A DNA stretch of 64,000 nt from Festucalex cinctus (lineage: Eukaryota; Chordata; Actinopteri; Syngnathiformes; Syngnathidae): contig NC_135425.1 in assembly GCF_051991245.1 (NCBI RefSeq), positions 14,305,598 through 14,369,597 on the forward strand. The letters run 5' to 3'. Below are positions 25,101-35,433 of the stretch, piece after piece. The notes beneath the pieces were generated by a model, which saw only the letters and a list, made by a program, of their open reading frames with translations, made no database searches and was not told the origin of the DNA. The first letter of the stretch is position 1, and the number at the start of each line of letters is the position of its first letter. The position numbers and the translations under genes were made by a program.

Positions 25101-25599
25101 CACTCGAGCTACGATATTGACACGTGTCGTCCTCATTTACAGGAAGCATCATCCGCTGCATGCGGCGTCTGGAGGAAGTGCTACGACAAATGTGCTCAGC
25201 GGCAAAAGCTATTGGCAACACGGAGCTGGAGAACAAGTTTGCTGAAGGTAAGAAAGTGGACAAAAGTATTGGGACACGGCTGTGCAATTGAAGTTGAGAT
25301 TTTGGAGATGACTTAACACTGAAGAGGTGGTGAACAGAGCATCAAGTTTCTAAAAGGAGATGGAAGAAAATGAATTTATAATCAGATTTATTTCTACCTA
25401 CTCCACACGCAATGAGGTGTTTTCGCAAGGCAAGGTTATTATTTATTACATAATCGTATTTTTATTGCCAGTTGCACAAGCAGTGAGTATTAAGACAAAT
25501 GTACACAGCAGTTAATAAATGTTTATCCTCTTTCGTCTCCCTGCAGGAATCACAAAGATCAAGAGGGACATCGTGTTTGCTGCCAGCCTCTATTTGTAA
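11061..25599 (+). CDS. MTREX: MTREX (SKIV2L2/MTR4), nuclear exosome RNA helicase
   Basis: MTR4 is the Ski2-like DExH helicase that unwinds RNA for the nuclear exosome in the TRAMP, NEXT and PAXT assemblies. Exons: 11061-11158, 11355-11495, 11975-12041, 12113-12175, 12497-12609, 12691-12865, 13378-13468, 13542-13666, 13764-13862, 14441-14561, 14631-14762, 16209-16288, 16352-16462, 16530-16631, 18436-18561, 18838-18988, 19068-19240, 20350-20418, 20477-20602, 20933-21043, 21139-21327, 22811-22974, 23068-23173, 24757-24813, 24902-25064, 25143-25247, 25547-25599. The sum is 3111 nt, 1036 aa plus TAA; human is about 1042. Seen: AHTSAGKT (150-157), DEIH (241-244), SAT (272-274), TETFAMGINMPA (477-488), MSGRAGRRG (515-523), the KOW/arch region around exons 17-19, and the C-terminal DSHCT helical domain. 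Exon 10 has a short Ser/Cys/Gly insertion versus human. Introns 3 and 25 use GC donors; intron 7 uses gtcggt. Confidence 0.97.
12042..12112 (+). other. GC-AG intron (MTREX intron 3)
   Basis: The exon ends in CATGAG and the intron begins gcaagt, the perfect GC-class donor context (AG|GCAAGT), and ends in ccctgacag. Only this join keeps ...CSHE|VALP... in frame. The alternative gtaatg four bases downstream would shift the frame. Length is 71 bp. Confidence 0.9.
13043..13340. repeat. Minisatellite of GGGTCAAnnTGACCC palindromes (MTREX intron 6)
   Basis: Degenerate tandem units of about 35-50 bp centred on palindromes such as GGTCAATTTGACC, GGGTCAAAATGACCC and GGGTCAATATGACCC, spaced by AACAGCAATGTTCC-like or GGGGCATGTT-like linkers. 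They fill most of a 512-bp intron. Confidence 0.85.
15222..15706. mobile_element. hAT-type MITE, copy 2 (MTREX intron 11)
   Basis: Same family as the element at 2700. It starts TAGAGGTGTGAATTGCCTAG (one change in the TIR), ends TTTAACACCCCTA, and is flanked by the perfect 8-bp duplication GTTTCTAT (15214-15221, 15707-15714). Length is 485 bp. Confidence 0.88.
16117..16177. repeat. (TA)n microsatellite in MTREX intron 11
   Basis: About 30 TA units end roughly 30 bp before the exon 12 acceptor (exon starts at 16209). Confidence 0.97.
17419..17455. repeat. (TTTTA)n simple repeat (MTREX intron 14)
   Basis: About seven TTTTA units. The rest of this 1.8-kb intron (16632-18435) is AT-rich with no recognised element. 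Confidence 0.85.
19262..20340 (+). repeat. Pyrimidine-rich CTCACA low-complexity tract (MTREX intron 17)
   Basis: Over 1 kb of degenerate CTCACACTCT / TCACTCATT units with longer internal repeats (TTGTTTCTCATTACCACTTT occurs twice about 300 bp apart). Open frames through it are an artefact of the biased composition. Confidence 0.9.
21328..22810. other. AT-rich MTREX intron 21
   Basis: Degenerate ACAAATTTGCAAA-like words recur here and in intron 23 (23174-24756, outside the MITE). No supported gene or RNA was found. Confidence 0.5.
24038..24476. mobile_element. hAT-type MITE, copy 3 (MTREX intron 23)
   Basis: Same family. It is bounded by TAGGGGTGTGAATTGCC and TTTTAACACCCCTA, with ATATATAT on both sides (24030-24037, 24477-24484). 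It carries a private tandem duplication of about 36 bp starting GGTCACGATTCGAT (24091-24131, 24132-24167) and lacks part of the 3' interior. Confidence 0.86.
25065..25142 (+). other. GC-AG intron (MTREX intron 25)
   Basis: The exon ends TTTGAAG and the intron starts gcaatg; the acceptor is atttacag. The join gives DVFEGSIIRCM, identical to the family block, and no nearby GT restores the frame. Length is 78 bp. Confidence 0.88.
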
Positions 25600-25763
25600 T
25601 CCCAACATTTCACTTCCGGAGGCTTCATGGCTTCCTTTTTGTGTTGCCAGCGGATCTGTTTTGGCTCCCGGTAACCCCAATCCAACAATTGTTCAATTCA
25701 GTTTTTGATGGGACTGAAATGATTCATTTCCACTTCATGTTTCCTTTTAATACATGTTATGGC

Positions 25764-25769
25764 TTTATT
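25764..25769 (-). promoter_or_regulatory. Candidate poly(A) signal AATAAA for PLPP1
   Basis: The plus strand reads TTTATT, giving AATAAA on the minus strand about 577 nt after the PLPP1 stop. If used, the PLPP1 3' UTR would cross the MTREX poly(A) site and overlap its transcript in antisense. Other sites are possible. Confidence 0.35.
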
Positions 25770-25835
25770 TTCCTGCTTTTGTTTTAGACACGTGTACATA
25801 TTTACCTTTTTTTTTTCTTTTTTTTTTAAATTGCA

Positions 25836-25841
25836 ATTAAA
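25836..25841 (+). promoter_or_regulatory. Candidate poly(A) signal ATTAAA for MTREX
   Basis: ATTAAA lies 237 nt after the MTREX stop and is followed by a GT-rich stretch (gtctgtgtggttgacatt), the usual downstream element. Not tested by transcript data. Confidence 0.55.
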
Positions 25842-26345
25842 GTCTGTGTGGTTGACATTGACATACAGATGACAAAAATACTTATGGGTTTAGTGTTTTT
25901 TTTTTTTTTTTTTTGTTTTTCCTTGCGTTGCCTACCCTGATTTCAATCGTTTTTGGGATACGCAGTAGCAGCGTTAGCTTTGCAGTCACATGAAGGCATC
26001 ACAGGAAAAAGTGCCGCATTCGCAGTCGTTTATAACATGAACCTCAGTGGGAGCTTTAAACAGATTGACTCCCAGTAAAGAAATGCACAAAGCAGGCTTA
26101 CATTCACAGGTTATACACAGTAGTGGTCTCTACCCCCGACTCCCCTCTGTCCTCCCTTCCCCTCTTTCCCCGGTGGGTGCATGCAGTACAATCTTCCCAC
26201 CGGCTCAGTTGGTAAAATGGCGCCATTCCTGAACAGTCTTGAGCTAACATCCATCGCTGGAAGCACATTTAAAATGTGAATAAAATAAAATGAGAGGCCT
26301 GAGGTGTGTCCACTCGGCATTTAGGCGACTGAAGTGTGCCAAGTT

Positions 26346-26779
26346 TTAGTTTGGACTCTCAAAGTGGTTTCCGTTAGTGGGGGTCTCCTGAAGGCTAGTG
26401 TGGGGGATGTCTGCCTCCTTGCGGGCCTCCGGGGGTTGCTTGAAAAAGTCGGACACGAAAAACACCTGCGGGGGCACAAAAAGGTGGAATTTAGCCTTTG
26501 ACAACCAACTAAGATTCCACGCTTCGACTGTTTACGTGCTGCTGTTTTGGTTAGCAATGAGAGTTCCAAATGTCTGAAAACTCACCACCAGGATGGCCAT
26601 GAGCGCCCCCTGCAGGAGACCGGTGAGAACGTCGCTCCAGTGGTGTTTGTAGTCGGATACGCGAGACAGCCCCGTGTACACGGAGGCGGCGATCAGGAAG
26701 AACTGGATGGTGGGCCTCAGCAGGCGAGCCCACTCCACACGCATGCGGGCTTGCAGGTAGAGCTGACATGACGCACACA

Positions 26780-26810
<31 letters not shown>

Positions 26811-29800
26811 TCTTAAGCAGCGTTGTGTACAAGCAATGAAATAATAAAATAATAGATGCTTTTTTTTTTCCTCAATTGTAAATTGTTTGTCACATTACTG
26901 GTTAAATTTAGAGAATCTTGGTGTTAGGAGTGTGCAGACGTTTTATATTAATTGTATGAATAAATAGAATTTAATACTGCTGTGAATGCAATCAAAATGT
27001 TCACAAAGACAGGAAATTGGGCTATAACGTACGTTTGTTTCATATTTTTTACCACACAAGATCATCATGTAGTTCCCGTTTTCAGCAAACATCCTCTTTT
27101 TCGATATTTTAAATTGAACTCATTGTCTACTGTATTTGCATATGCTGTCCGATGTTACATGCACCTGGAAAGTATGACTGACATTTATCCACACAGTCAA
27201 GTACATGTGAATACTCACCGCCAGGAACAACATGCAGTACATAGAGAAGGACGAGTGGCCGGAATAGAAAGACAACCTGTGATGGGAAGACAAACACATT
27301 ACGCCTTTTTGGCAGCCCAGAAATAATATTAAGAACACTTTGAGAAAAGTATGATAACCGTAGAACAGGAAATAGAAGCTATTGTAGCATGGCTGCTCAG
27401 TATAATATGGAGAATATAAATTCAACAGTAAGTCAACAAAATGCTGTTTGAGCAGCCTTTATGTCAATTCTTTTTCCTCAATTTCACCTTTATATTCATT
27501 TCATAATCATTAGTATACAGAAAGTAACCTAACCTATTTATACCCCCCCCCCTTTTTTTTTTAATTCTTTTTTTTTTTTTAAACATTACTTGCATTACTG
27601 TTTGGAAATATGAACAAAATTAGGTATTTTAAGGGGGAAAAAAAACATTTTTAGTTCAATTTTATGTGGAACTATGAGCATAATTTTTTTATTGACCAGT
27701 ATTTACATTTATTAGTATTTAATGTGGAAAAATGAACAAAATGGAGGTCTTGATGCGGTTTTGGCTCAAGATAGTTTTGCTAAACTACGACTAAACACTC
27801 CACCTAAACCAGTGGAATTAAGAACATTAGCTCATCATAGCCTATCCATTTTACTTTGTATGAAACAAAATGGAGGACGGTCAATAATTTTGTAATTATT
27901 TCCATTTTATTTGGGTATTTGAACAAAATGGAGACAGGACAGTTTTTAATGCTGATTCATCTGAACTACCCCCCCCCCCCCCCCCCCCCAACCACCTTTA
28001 TGACCCTTCATAAAACTTAAAAAATGTACTTTTGTCATATGAGAATATTTACAAAACTCTAATGTACTGTACACTGAATGCGGGCCTCCTCCCTCCCTCT
28101 CCCGGTTGTTCGCAAAGAGGCGCAGGAGGAGTCGCGTTGCAGTAAGACGATCCCTCGCCTGCTGCCCGTCTTAACGCCGTTTAACAATCAGCTGATGTTT
28201 TGACGCATAAAAACTTTTGTTCAGTGTGCACGCTGCAGGTTGAGGAGGAGGAGGAGGAAGCGTGAGGGGAAGGAGGAAGATTGGCTCCAGAAAACACAAA
28301 CAGGCGGCCACGCCCTGGAAATGTGGATAAGGCCCAGGAGGGATGCTTTGCTTTGTGTTGCCAGAATACCCCCTCCCCCATTATTGCTGCGGTCGATATT
28401 AAAGAGAAGAGAGCTGCTTTTGGAAATAGGAACTGCATATCCTGTCGCCAGGGAGCACTTCCTGCTGCTCAGTGCTGATAACGCACGCACGCACATACTC
28501 ACGTTTCTCCCCCTCCCAAAGGTCACATTCAACCACTTGACTCAATCTATTTAAGTTTCCATAGTACAAATATATCACCTATTAGTCACCAAAGTGCTAC
28601 TGTGCCCTAACAAAGACAGGGAAATTATTTTAGGCAAAGAATTATATAATTGAAATTTTTTTTACAAAAAATGTTGGATTATTATAACATTTTTTTTTTT
28701 TAAATTATAAATAAAAACAAATCTAAACTAATGTAATGCAAATTTTAAGCATGTAAATATATATATTTTTTTAATATACAGAGTGGTGATTTAATTGTGA
28801 AAATGCTCACCTGCCCTCATTGACCATGGTGGGGTTTCCGGTGCAGGTGAAATCCTCCACGTAGACGCCCGCCGAACAGTTGACCGTCTCCCAGTCGGGT
28901 TTGCACACGTCCAGGAAGTGCGGCCGGAGGCGGCCGATGGAGTACTTGGCGATGTCGGTGAGCGACTGGCTCATGGCGGCGCCGAACAGGAAGGTGCCCA
29001 CCGCCTTGTAGACGCGCGCCACGTAGCTGCCGTACGACGACTTGGACTGCAGGCGCTTGAGGTACACGCACAAGCACTCGCCGAATATCATCTGGCGGCA
29101 CACGGCAAAGGAGCATGAGTCTTCACAAGGGTGTGGATTTTTCTTTTTCAGCTCTAGATATTTTTTGAATTTCTTTATTTTCTGCATAGTTTGGGTAAAA
29201 TGGTTTTCTTTCTTGACTCAACAATTAAAATGTTTTTTTGTTCGCATCATGTATCAATTTTTAGACAGTGAGCATTTCATAATTGGTATTCACAACTTAA
29301 AAAAAAGATATATATCTTGCATGATTCACGTAAAAACTTCTGCATTGTCGTTTTTCTGTAACATGGCAAAAAAAAAAAGATTTTTTTTTTTCTTTTTTAA
29401 TGGCAAAATATAACGCCATAATTTTAGGGTCATCGACAAGAAAAAAAAAATAACATGACATTGATTTGATTATTTTCAGAAATTAGCTACTCGGCACTTT
29501 AAAAATGTTCCCCAATAAGGGGTAGAGGTAAGAAAATCAAACGGGGTCTGAGAGGATGTCCACTTAAAAGTGTTTATCAGCATAATAAACACGGACACAG
29601 AAAGGTGGAAGCAGTGCTAATGGCTAGTGTCTGCTAGCCTGGGGGATTTAATTGTAACATTTGTAGCATTGTGTAGCAAACGGTTCTATATGCAATTTGG
29701 CGTTTTCTTTTGCTGTTTCAACTTCCACTACAGCTCACTTAGGCAGTTAACTTGTTGAGCCTGACTTGACTTTGACAAGTTGCAAACATGAGAGGAATCC

Positions 29801-32800
29801 ACTGCATCATCAGAACCTTGTTGATAAGACGTTTGGACGCATTCCAGACAAAATTGGTGGCTGCCAAAATAATTCAAAAAGCCTGGTAACACACAAGCAG
29901 TATTTGCTTAGTAAGGTTGGGCCGACGTCATTTGAATGCTCTTGAAAAGATAAGCAGTTTGTAAACATGCCGTTAGCAGGGGAAAACTCAGTTGAAAGAC
30001 ATTGGCGCTTTAAGAGACAGGGATTCTCAAACTTTTTAGGTATGGGAGAATTTTTTTTCTTTAAAATTCAAAGGCCAATTAAACATAACTACTGTGTATG
30101 CCTCTCTATATAATTTATTTATATAAAAACATTTTTAAATGGATACTATTTTTTTTTCATTTTCAGCAGTAAAATGTTGTTTATAATGAATTTAGTAACT
30201 TCATTAGTTGTGATGTACAATTAACACTTTTAAAAAGCCTTTTTGTCACTTGCTGTAGACTGAAAGTGACATCACATGTTGAGGGCTCAGGTCACAACCA
30301 ATCATGGCGAAACTTGTTAATGTTGGTTAAGCCGTGATTGGTTGGTTGCGGCACAAAATTCCTTTTTAAAGGTGTTAATTGTACATGCTGCGATTGGCTG
30401 GCGACCAGTTCAGGGTGTACCCCGCCTACTGCCCATAGCCGGCTGGGGTAGGCTCCAGCACCCCCTGCGACGCTGGTGAGGAGTAAGCGGTTCAGAAAAT
30501 GGATGGATGGATAATTGTACATGTAAAATAATGTTGTCAAATTCATGAGACAAAATAACATTTTCCTACTGGAAATAAAAACAAGTAAATTGAAAATTAT
30601 TTTTAAAAATAAAAATAAATAATGAAAATTTAAAAAAAAAAAGATAAAATAAAAATTATTTAAATTATTGAAAATTAGTAGAGTATCCCTTAGAAGAGAC
30701 AAACAGTCGCTTTATAAACTGGCAACTTTGCCTCTTTTTTTTTTTTCTCATCATATTAAAAAGTGGCAAAGCAAGGGAGGAATAATTTTATTTTATTTTT
30801 TAATTGTACCAATCCCAGAATGTAGATATGCATTTTTTTTTTTTTTTTTTTTATGATCCGGCATCACTTTTTGCTAATTGTTATGCAAATTCCAGTTTGA
30901 GAACCACTGCTTTAGAACATAACGTAAAAAGCGTAATGAAACAGCAAATATAAAGATCACATACAAAAAAACAGCAGTGATGCACTTACAGTGAGTATTG
31001 TGAGAGGAATCATGACACCTCCTAACAACTGATAGGAAATGGTGTCCTCTTTAAGCGGGTACTTGATTGACTCATCGCTACAGAAAAAGCCTCGGCGGAA
31101 CGGTTTGTGTTGCGCGGTGAGTATTGCGAACGGGAGTCCAGCTAGCAGAGAAGCAATGAGAGAGAGAAAAAAAAACAAATGACAGGTTATTAGATTAGCG
31201 CGACCCATGATGCAATGCTGCAGTTGTATCTTCCAGGCGACGTTACAGGCTGCTGCAGCGGTGGCATCCTGGACAAAAGCCTTGAGAAGTAGCTGATGTT
31301 AGTGGTTAGAATGTTAATAAAAGCAAGTTGTTAGATAGCGGGCAAACTTCCCGGAACTCTGCATTCATGTCCGACAACGCAAAAGATTTTTTATTTTTTA
31401 TTTTTTTAAACATAGAAAGTGTGACTGGTCCGATTGTCATCCAGGCTTCCCGTGAGACGAAATAAGAGATATGGAATGCTGTCAGGAAGCTTCAACGGCT
31501 CTTCCAAAAAGAACATTCCGGATATTCCATGGGATGATTAACAGCAGTGACTCGTGAAGAAAAAGATTCCTGACAATCCATCACAAATGCTGTAGCCAGA
31601 AAAAAAACACACGGGACCATTTTATGGTGTTTTCGAGGTGTCTTTCGCTGACAAACACGTCCTCGAGATGTGCCCGATTGGTATCAAACTGGAACAAGGC
31701 ATACTAGACTGACGACAGACGATATATTGTCATAAAATTGTGAGTTTTCGTGACAGGTTGTGGGCCGAGCTTGGAGATGAAGGGAGTCGGACATTTTAGT
31801 TTTAAAGTACTGCCTTGTTGTAATTGGACCATCCTCAATTCCTCACGTTGTAAACTGACTTTGAATGTGTTTGTATTGTTAGTTATTAAGTGGACATCCT
31901 CATCATCTATGGATAATAACATCCGGACAGAGTCAAAAGCGAAACGCATGCACTTGGTCGGTGCCGTGGCGTCCTGGGCCCGGGCCGGCCCGCTACTTAC
32001 GCAGCTAATGGGCAGCGAGAAGCCCACCGTGTAGAGCACGGTGGAGGTGACGGTGCTGTGGTGGAAAGGGTACTTGATGCTGTCGTCGCTACAGAAAAAG
32101 CCCCTCTGGTAGGGACGGATCTTACCCAGGTTGAAGGCCGCCAGAGGCAGCCCCCCTGTGGAGGACACATGGTCAAAGGGAAGCAAATTGTCAAATCAAT
32201 GACGAAATAAATACAGCTACATAGTATTTCATGCCATCACTCACAAAGTAGCAATATATGACACTTTTGACATAACCGGGGGAAAAACTCATTTAACACT
32301 ACAAGGAAAAAAAGAAGCAATTTTACAAAAAATAAAGAATTAAGTCACATCACAAGGAGCTGTTTACACGTATGCATCTTTAAAAAAAAAAAGAAAAAAG
32401 AAAAGAAAATATTTTATTGCAACAGTACCATTTTTTGTAAAACTGCATTTTTTTTCCTTTCACTATTTGAATATACTGTATTACTCATCTTATATATTTC
32501 TTGAACAGTATTGTTTATTACCTAAATATAGTATTATTTAATTGTAAAAGTAAGATTTTTTTTATCTGAATTTTTTTCTTACTATTATGACTTCATTACT
32601 GCTCTTTTTGCTTGGAAGATTGCATATTTATACACTTGGGGAAAAAAAATGTCATGAAACTAGTTTTTTTTTTCTTTCCCCCCCCCTACAATTAGGATCT
32701 TTATACTTTAAATATCACTATTGAAAAAAAAACAGAAAAAATCCCATTATTATTTTTTTTTTCCTCTCTCAATATTCCAATTTAAAGAAAAATATCTAAA

Positions 32801-35433
32801 TCTCACTAAATCAAGTTTTGTTTTCTTGTTTTTTATAAATTTTGTAGTATTACAACTTTTTCATGACATAAAATTCCAAATGTATTTATTTATTTATCCA
32901 TATTAGTTCAACCATATTCTTGCAATATTACATTTTTCTATTGAAATTTTTCCCCCATCACATTTGATGACTTTACTGTCATAAAAAATAAATAAATAGT
33001 TGTTCTTTTTTTTTGCTTTACAATATTATTTTTTTGGTTGATAATTTTTGGGTGAATTAATGTATTATCTAGTTTATCTGTATGAAATCAAATTGGTCAA
33101 TAATTGCTGATAATTTTTGGCATATTTCTTTATCTGGTTTATCTCTATGACGTCAGATTGGTTGATAATTGCCGATAATTTTCGGCATATTTCTTTATCT
33201 GGTTTATCTGTATGATGTCAATTTGGTTGATAATTTTTGGTGAATTGATTTATTATCTGGTTTACCTGCATGAAATCAAATTGGCCGATAATTGCCGATA
33301 AATTTTGGTAAATATCTTTATCTGGTTTATCTATATGACATCAAATTGGTTGATAATTGCAGATAATCATTGGTAAATTTCTCTATTATCTGGTTTAAAA
33401 TTCTGTTTTTTGTTTAGTAATTATTACAAATTAATTCCTGCGAAATTATGACTTTTTCCACTTTTTTTGGGGGGGGGGGGAGAAACCCTTTGTTAATTTG
33501 ACTTCCAGGTGAAATTATGGCACCAGTTTATTGCTGTTTGTATATGTAAGGCACACAATCACTGTGTGTGTTTAATACACACGGGGAAGGGATTAATTGT
33601 ATTTTTAGGCCAAATCAACCTTTACAATGTGTGTGACATAATAAGAAGCAAATGATAAGCTTGTCAACTCAGCAACTCCCGTTTGATAAAAGACCAGCGA
33701 GAAAGCCTCTTATGCAAGCAGGTCCAAAGTCCTCATGGAAACTCTGCAGTGATTTCTCGCCATCTTTGGCCCCTTTAACACAGACTGGCCTCAATTCAAC
33801 TCAACTGTGGAACACATTCTCTCGCTCTTAAGAAGAAAAAAAAAAAGCGCATGACCAATTGGAAGACAGTCGTTTCAGCTGTTGCTGTTTGATTGGACGT
33901 GGCAGCTGAAATGCCAGGGATGCTAAGAGAGAAACAGAAGAGAAGCAGTGTGTGCGCGCGCATGTGTGTGTGTAGCAGATGTTTGGTAGAGTTTGCGACA
34001 TGAGTCAGCCACAATAAAAAACCTTTTCTTATGTAATCCATAACAACACACAAAGCATGAGTCACTATTTGGAACAATTAATTAATTAATCATTTCAAGC
34101 TAGCACACCTTCCAATCACATCACTTGCTGTATATTACCAAATAAATAAATAAATCACTGATTCATTCTATCTTTGCTAAGAGACAGGCTACATCGCAAC
34201 AATCATCAATAGCACAAGACTGTGACAGAGTTTCGTTGAAAGACACAGTGGAGGTTTTATGTTCTTAAGGAAGTATACAGTATACTAAAAGAAAATTATA
34301 TATATATATTTTTTTTACTTTTATTTTGTTCGAGCTCTAGCTACAGCACTTTTTTTTCAGCTGCTGCTAAGTGCCCCACAAATAAATTTGAATTGAGATC
34401 TACACTGACAAGAAATACAATAAATAAATAAATAAATGTGAGAATACTGTATCATCAGAAAAAGCACTATTTTTACTAGAATTGGAATATTACATGGAAA
34501 AAAAATCCCAATAGGACAAGAAATGAAGCTCTATTTTATTTATATTTTTTGTCTCTGTAATTAAAATATGGGGGGGGGGGGGATGTGCTCAGCCAACATT
34601 TAGAGGATAAAAAAAAATATGAGAAAAATACTCATTATTTTTTGTATAATAAACTCAGAATATTACCAGAAAGAGAGAATATAAAAAGGAAAAAAAAACA
34701 TATTACAATGAATAAACCTGAACTTTGTAATCAAAGGAATAAGATTTATTTTATTTTTTTAGAACAGTTCCAATTTTACAATTTACATGTATTAAGTTGT
34801 AACATTTTTCTTGTAATATTATTTTTTTTCTCTGAATAAAGACTTTATTCGTGTAAAATTTCACTTTTTTCTTGGAATATTTCTATTGTGATAAAGCTGG
34901 TTAACACTATTATTTTTCCTCCCATAGTGACTTTTCTCATATTATTATGAGTCTGACATTAATGGCATACAAGAGTGGCTTTTTCTTGAAACATGTCTAT
35001 TTTTGTCAGAATATGACTTGATTTTCATACAATTACACATTTGGAAAGAATAGTCCTCTGAAGTCTGAGCGTTGTTTATTTTCCTCATAATAATGACTTT
35101 ATTGGTGCAAAACTCATTTTTTTTCTTGTAATAATACGTCTATTGTCAGAATATGACTACTGTCATGACTCCCCTCCCGACGTTATTCTCATAATGACTT
35201 TATTGAAGCAAATTTAGAACAACTTGGGTGTCGTTACCCTAGAGCCTCTGTTGGAGTGACTGCAGTCGAACCATTCGCATACAACGCAAACCAGCCTTAC
35301 CGCGGCAGCTTGTCCCCTCTGATATATCGACACACAAGTGCGCTTAATTGGACCCAGAGACGCATATAAACATACCTAAAACAAGGCAAACGACGTCGAG
35401 AACGACGAAAGGGATTCCTCTTGTCTCGAACAT
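26346..35433 (-). CDS. PLPP1: PLPP1 (PPAP2A), phospholipid phosphatase 1
   Basis: This is an integral membrane ecto-phosphatase of the PAP2/LPP family that dephosphorylates lysophosphatidate, phosphatidate and related lipids. Exons in gene order: 35376-35433, then either 32001-32155 or 30990-31141, then 28811-29091, 27219-27276, 26586-26762, 26346-26465. The product is 282 aa (or 281), versus 284 in human. All three catalytic blocks are intact: C1 KYSIGRLRP (120-128), C2 YSGHSSFS with the SGH (from 169), and C3 SRVSDYKHHWSD (217-228). An N-glycosylation sequon NCS (142-144) lies in the expected outside loop. Several hydrophobic stretches fit six membrane spans. The start MFETRG matches the family (human MFDKTR). 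The stop is at 26346-26348. Total gene span is inflated by a 3.2-kb first intron and a 1.9-kb intron carrying nested transposons. Confidence 0.96.
27277..28810. other. PLPP1 intron with a GC-richer segment
   Basis: Mostly AT-rich. A GC-richer unique stretch at 28078-28520 contains CCTCCCTCCCTCTCCCGG and a GGAGGAGGAGGAGGA run. It could be regulatory, but no gene evidence was seen. Confidence 0.4.
27969..27989. repeat. C21 homopolymer (PLPP1 intron)
   Basis: Twenty-one C in a row; shorter C and G runs occur at 27543, 33470 and 34570. Length may be inexact from sequencing. Confidence 0.85.
30134..30692. mobile_element. Foldback MITE, interrupted copy
   Basis: The ends read TTTAAATGGATACT and GAGTATCCCTTAG and the interior matches the foldback elements at 56558 and 60312 (TTTTCAGCAGTAAAA, GACATCACATGTTGAGGG, CAACCAATCATGGC...). 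It is split by the retroposon at 30388. Confidence 0.65.
30388..30511 (+). mobile_element. 5'-truncated retroposon with GGAT tail
   Basis: It reads CTGCGATTGGCTGGCGACCA ... TTCAGAAAATGGATGGATGG and is flanked by a perfect 12-bp duplication TAATTGTACATG (30376-30387, 30512-30523). This common fish repeat inserted into the foldback MITE. Confidence 0.85.
30990..31141 (-). CDS. PLPP1: PLPP1 exon 2b (mutually exclusive, 152 bp)
   Basis: It encodes AGLPFAILTAQHKPFRRGFF followed by CSDESIKYPLKEDT, matching the alternative human exon (LLAGLPFAIL..., ESIKYPYKEDT). The acceptor is ctctgctag and the donor ACT|gtaagt. Same phases as exon 2a, so including both would shift the frame; this forces exclusive use. 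The shared RGFFCSD(D/E)SIKYP core shows it arose by tandem exon duplication. Confidence 0.9.
32001..32155 (-). CDS. PLPP1: PLPP1 exon 2a (mutually exclusive, 155 bp)
   Basis: It encodes the end of the first membrane segment and first outer loop, reading GLPLAAFNLGKIRPYQRGFF and then CSDDSIKYP. The donor is TGC|gtaagt and the acceptor ctccacag. It needs one base (G) from exon 1 and ends in phase 0, exactly as exon 2b does. It corresponds to the human variant with LKLGQIYPFQRGFF. Confidence 0.9.
33034..33400. repeat. Minisatellite, 58-65 bp units (PLPP1 intron 1)
   Basis: Six units each start with TTGGTTGATAAT-like sequence (33034, 33093, 33158, 33223, 33281, 33346) and contain TTTATCTGGTTTATCTGTAT and ATGACATCAAA. 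Unit length alternates 59, 65, 65, 58, 65. Confidence 0.88.

Larger units (their letters stand above)
25600..26345. other. Convergent 3' UTR region of MTREX and PLPP1
   Basis: The stop codons of the two genes face each other 746 bp apart. The segment contains T-rich runs at about 25807-25829 and 25898-25914 and no supported coding sequence. Possible poly(A) signals for the two strands lie close together and in crossed order, so the two 3' UTRs may overlap. Confidence 0.7.
30018..30909. mobile_element. Old hAT (Charlie-like) element hosting nested insertions
   Basis: It begins CAGGGATTCTCAAACTTTTT and ends AGTTTGAGAACCACTG, inverted copies of the CAGTGGTTCTCAAAC terminus typical of Charlie-type hATs. 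The flanks (ctttaaga, ctttagaa) resemble a decayed 8-bp duplication. Most of its length is made of later insertions. Confidence 0.6.

Noticed and set aside
34585..34839. Open frame in PLPP1 intron 1
   Set aside because: AT-rich chance frame rich in Lys, Phe and Asn with no domain.
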